From Abelmoschus esculentus (taxonomy: Eukaryota; Streptophyta; Magnoliopsida; Malvales; Malvaceae), in assembly GCA_035048815.1 (NCBI GenBank), contig JAUCBN010000017.1:9048936-9112935 (forward strand): a DNA stretch of 64,000 bases, in the 5' to 3' direction. Shown one piece after another: positions 61,250-64,000 of this stretch. Both the position numbers and the translations under genes were made by a program. Below the pieces are notes generated by a model. It made no database searches and was not told the origin of the DNA. It was given only the letters and a program-made list of their open reading frames with translations. Positions within the stretch are counted from its first letter, which is position 1, and each line of letters opens with the position of its first letter.

Positions 61250-62270
61250 GTTTTGTTGCGATTAAAACGTGCATGTCTAAATGACCTTTATTGAGAATCG
61301 GTTCGAATTTTAAACAAGTAAAAAACTAAAAATTTGGGATTAATCTATATAATTATTTTCAAAATCCCATAATTAACAATTTGAACTCATAAAATTTGAT
61401 TTAATAACTTTTGGTTATCATTTTGCTGCGATTAAAAGGTGCGTGTCTAAATGACCTTTATTGAGAATTAGTTCGAATTTTAACCGAGTAAAAAGGTGAA
61501 AATTTTAGATTAATGTGTATAGTTATGTTCAAAATCCCATAATTAACAATTTGAACTCATAAAATTTGATTTAATAACTTTTTGTTGTCGTTTTTTTGCG
61601 ATTAAAACGTGCATGTCTAAATGACCATTATTGAGAATCAATTTGAATTTTAAACGAGTAAAAAGCTGAACATGTGAGATTAATCAGTATAATTATGTTC
61701 AAAATCCCATAATTAACAATTTGAACTCATTAAATTTGATTTAATAACTTTTGGTAGTTGTATTGTTGCGATCAAAACGTGCATGTCTAAATGACCTTTA
61801 TTGAGAATCGGTTCGAATTTTAAACAAGTAAAAAACTAAAAATTTGGGATTAATCTATATAATTATTTTCAAAATCCCATAATTAACAATTTGAACTCAT
61901 AAAATTTGATTTAATAACTTTTGGTTATCATTTTGTTGCGATTAAAAGGTGCGTGTCTAAATGACCTTTATTGAGAATTAGTTCGAATTTTAACCGAGTA
62001 AAAAGGTGAAAATTTTAGATTAATGTGTATAGTTATGTTCAAAATCCCATAATTAACAATTTGAACTCATAAAATTTGATTTAATAACTTTTTGTTGTCG
62101 TTTTTTTGCGATTAAAACGTGCATGTCTAAATGACCATTATTGAGAATCAATTTGAATTTTAAACGAGTAAAAAGCTGAACATGTGAGATTAATCAGTAT
62201 AATTATGTTCGAAATCCCATAATTAACAATTTGAACTCATTAAATTTGATTTAATAACTTTTGGTTGTCG
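61250..62270. repeat. Three-monomer (510-bp) tandem duplication
   Basis: The monomer trio with TTTGGTTATCATTTTG, ATTAAAAGGTGCGTG and GCTGAACATGTGAGATTAAT repeats at 510-bp spacing (ATTAAAAGGT at 61431 and 61941). The same trio recurs near 63631, about ten monomers later (offset about 1691 bp because of the 9-bp deletion near 62833). Confidence 0.85.
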
Positions 62271-64000
62271 TTTTGTTATGATTAAAACGTGCGTGTCTAA
62301 ATGACCTTTATTGAGAATCAGTTCGAATTTTAACCGAGTAAAAAGGTGAAAATTTTAGATTAATGTATATAATTATGTTCAAAAGCCCCTAATTAACTAT
62401 TTGAACTCATAAAATTTGATTTAATAACTTTTGGTTGTCGTTTTGTTGCGATTAAAACGTGCATGTCTAAATGACCTTTATTGAGAATCAGTTCGAATTT
62501 TAACCGAGTAAAAAGCTGAAAATTTTAGATTAATCTATATAATTATGTTCAAAATCCCATAATTAAGAATTTGAACTCATTAAATTTGATTTAATAACTT
62601 TTGATTATCGTTTTGTTGCGATTAAAACGTGCATGTCTAAATGAACTTTATTGAGAATCAGTTCGAATTTTAACCGAGTAAAAAGCTGAAAATTTTAGAT
62701 TAATCTGTATAATTATGTTTAAAAGCCCATAATTAACAATTTGAACTCATAAAATTTGATTTAATAACTTTCAATTATCGTTTTGTTGTGATTAAAACAT
62801 GCATGTCTTAATGACCTTTATTGAGAATCAGTTACCGAGTAAAAAGCTGAAAATTTTAGATTAATCTATATAATTATGTTCTAAATCCCATAATTAACAA
62901 TTTGAACTCATTAAATTTGATTTAATAACTTTTGGTTGTCGTTTTGTTGTGATTAAAACGTGCATGTCTAAATGACCTTTATTGAGAATCAGTTCAAATT
63001 TTAACCGAGTAAAAAGGTGAAAATTTTAGATTAATGTGTATAATTATGTTCAAAAGCCCCTAATTAACTATTTGAACTCATAAAATTTGATTTAATAACT
63101 TTTGGTTGTCGTTTTGTTGCGATTAAAACGTGCATGTCTAAATGAACTTTATTGAGAATCAGTTCGAATTTTAACCGAGAAAAAAGGTGAAAAATTTAGA
63201 TTAATCTATATAATTATGTTCAAAAGCCCATAATTAACATTTTGAACTCATTAAATTTGATTTAATAACTTTTGGTTGTCGTTTTGTTATGATTAAAACG
63301 TGCATGTCTTAATGAACTTTATTGAGAATCAGTTCGAATTTTAACTGAATAAAAAAGCTAAAAATTTTAGATTAATGTGTATAATTATTTTAAAAGCCCA
63401 TAATTAACTATTTGAGCTCATAAAATTTGATTTAATAACTTTTGGTAGTTGTTTTGTTGCGATTAAAACGTGCATGTCTAAATGACCTTTATTGAGAATC
63501 GGTTCGAATTTTAAACAAGTAAAAAACTAAAAATTTGGGATTAATCTATATAATTATTTTCAAAATCCCATAATTAACAATTTGAACTCATAAAATTTGA
63601 TTTAATAACTTTTGGTTATCATTTTGTTGCGATTAAAAGGTGCGTGTCTAAATGACCTTTATTGAGAATTAGTTCGAATTTTAACCGAGTAAAAAGGTGA
63701 AAATTTTAGATTAATGTGTATAGTTATGTTCAAAATCCCATAATTAACAATTTGAACTCATAAAATTTGATTTAATAACTTTTTGTTGTCGTTTTTTTGC
63801 GATTAAAACGTGCATGTCTAAATGACCATTATTGAGAATCAATTTGAATTTTAAACGAGTAAAAAGCTGAACATGTGAGATTAATCAGTATAATTATGTT
63901 CGAAATCCCATAATTAACAATTTGAACTCATTAAATTTGATTTAATAACTTTTGGTTGTCGTTTTGTTATGATTAAAACGTGCGTGTCTAAATGACCTTT

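Larger units (their letters stand above)
50778..64000. repeat. Satellite block 4: ~170-bp monomer array
   Basis: About 78 monomers running past the window end. The first 2 kb repeats the monomer order seen in block 3 (for example the shortened TTGAACTTAATAACTTTGAT at about 50845). I saw no AAAGGGGCTTTATAG-type monomers here, unlike blocks 1 and 2. The block contains a 340-bp duplication (51981/52321), the 1529-bp repeat (53591-59600), a 510-bp repeat (61250-62270) and a ~1691-bp repeat reaching 64000. One monomer near 62833 has a 9-bp deletion within TTCGAATTTTAACCGAG. No genes were seen. Confidence 0.97.

Overview
This window looks like heterochromatin, possibly pericentromeric or centromeric, from a flowering plant. 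I found no host protein-coding, tRNA or rRNA gene. Four blocks of one AT-rich satellite with a monomer of about 170 bp (roughly 245 copies) fill about 42 kb of the 64 kb. Three retrotransposon insertions interrupt it. The plant assignment rests on the elements: a Ty3/gypsy chromovirus with a plant-type chromodomain and a tRNA-iMet primer site, and an L1-type LINE with a DUF4283/CCHC ORF1 and an RNase H domain at the end of ORF2, a combination known from plant L1 elements. I cannot name the species.

Layout. 1-10917: satellite block 1, comparatively diverged. 10918-14309: solo LTR of a Ty3/gypsy element, minus orientation, with a perfect 5-bp target duplication. 14315-29977: satellite block 2, including a 13-monomer higher-order repeat of 2209 bp in five copies. 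29978-40326: a second, larger element of the same LTR family, minus orientation, with one complete 3.57-kb LTR, a broken pol remnant, a polypurine tract, a primer binding site and a truncated second LTR. 40327-42445: satellite block 3. 42446-50761: an almost full-length L1-type LINE, minus orientation, with a 16-bp target duplication. 50778-64000: satellite block 4, including a 9-monomer higher-order repeat of 1529 bp in about four near-identical copies.

How the parts relate. The satellite is the host sequence and the retroelements are later insertions: the monomer resumes in phase across the solo LTR and across the LINE. The LINE kept both reading frames free of frameshifts but carries four nonsense codons (one in ORF1, three in ORF2), so it looks recently dead. 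The gypsy element is older or more damaged: it lacks recognisable gag, protease and reverse transcriptase, has a deleted integrase core, and lost the end of one LTR in a deletion that also removed satellite. The satellite has kept changing by unequal exchange and conversion-like patching, seen as exact-period higher-order repeats, a transplanted 889-bp segment and small mosaic patches.

The observations I rate highest are: a strong hairpin just upstream of an ATGA stop/start overlap at the LINE ORF1 end, duplicated so that it also precedes ORF2; the higher-order satellite repeats and the transplanted segment inside one copy; and LINE integration at a TTTT/AA site that every consensus-like monomer carries.
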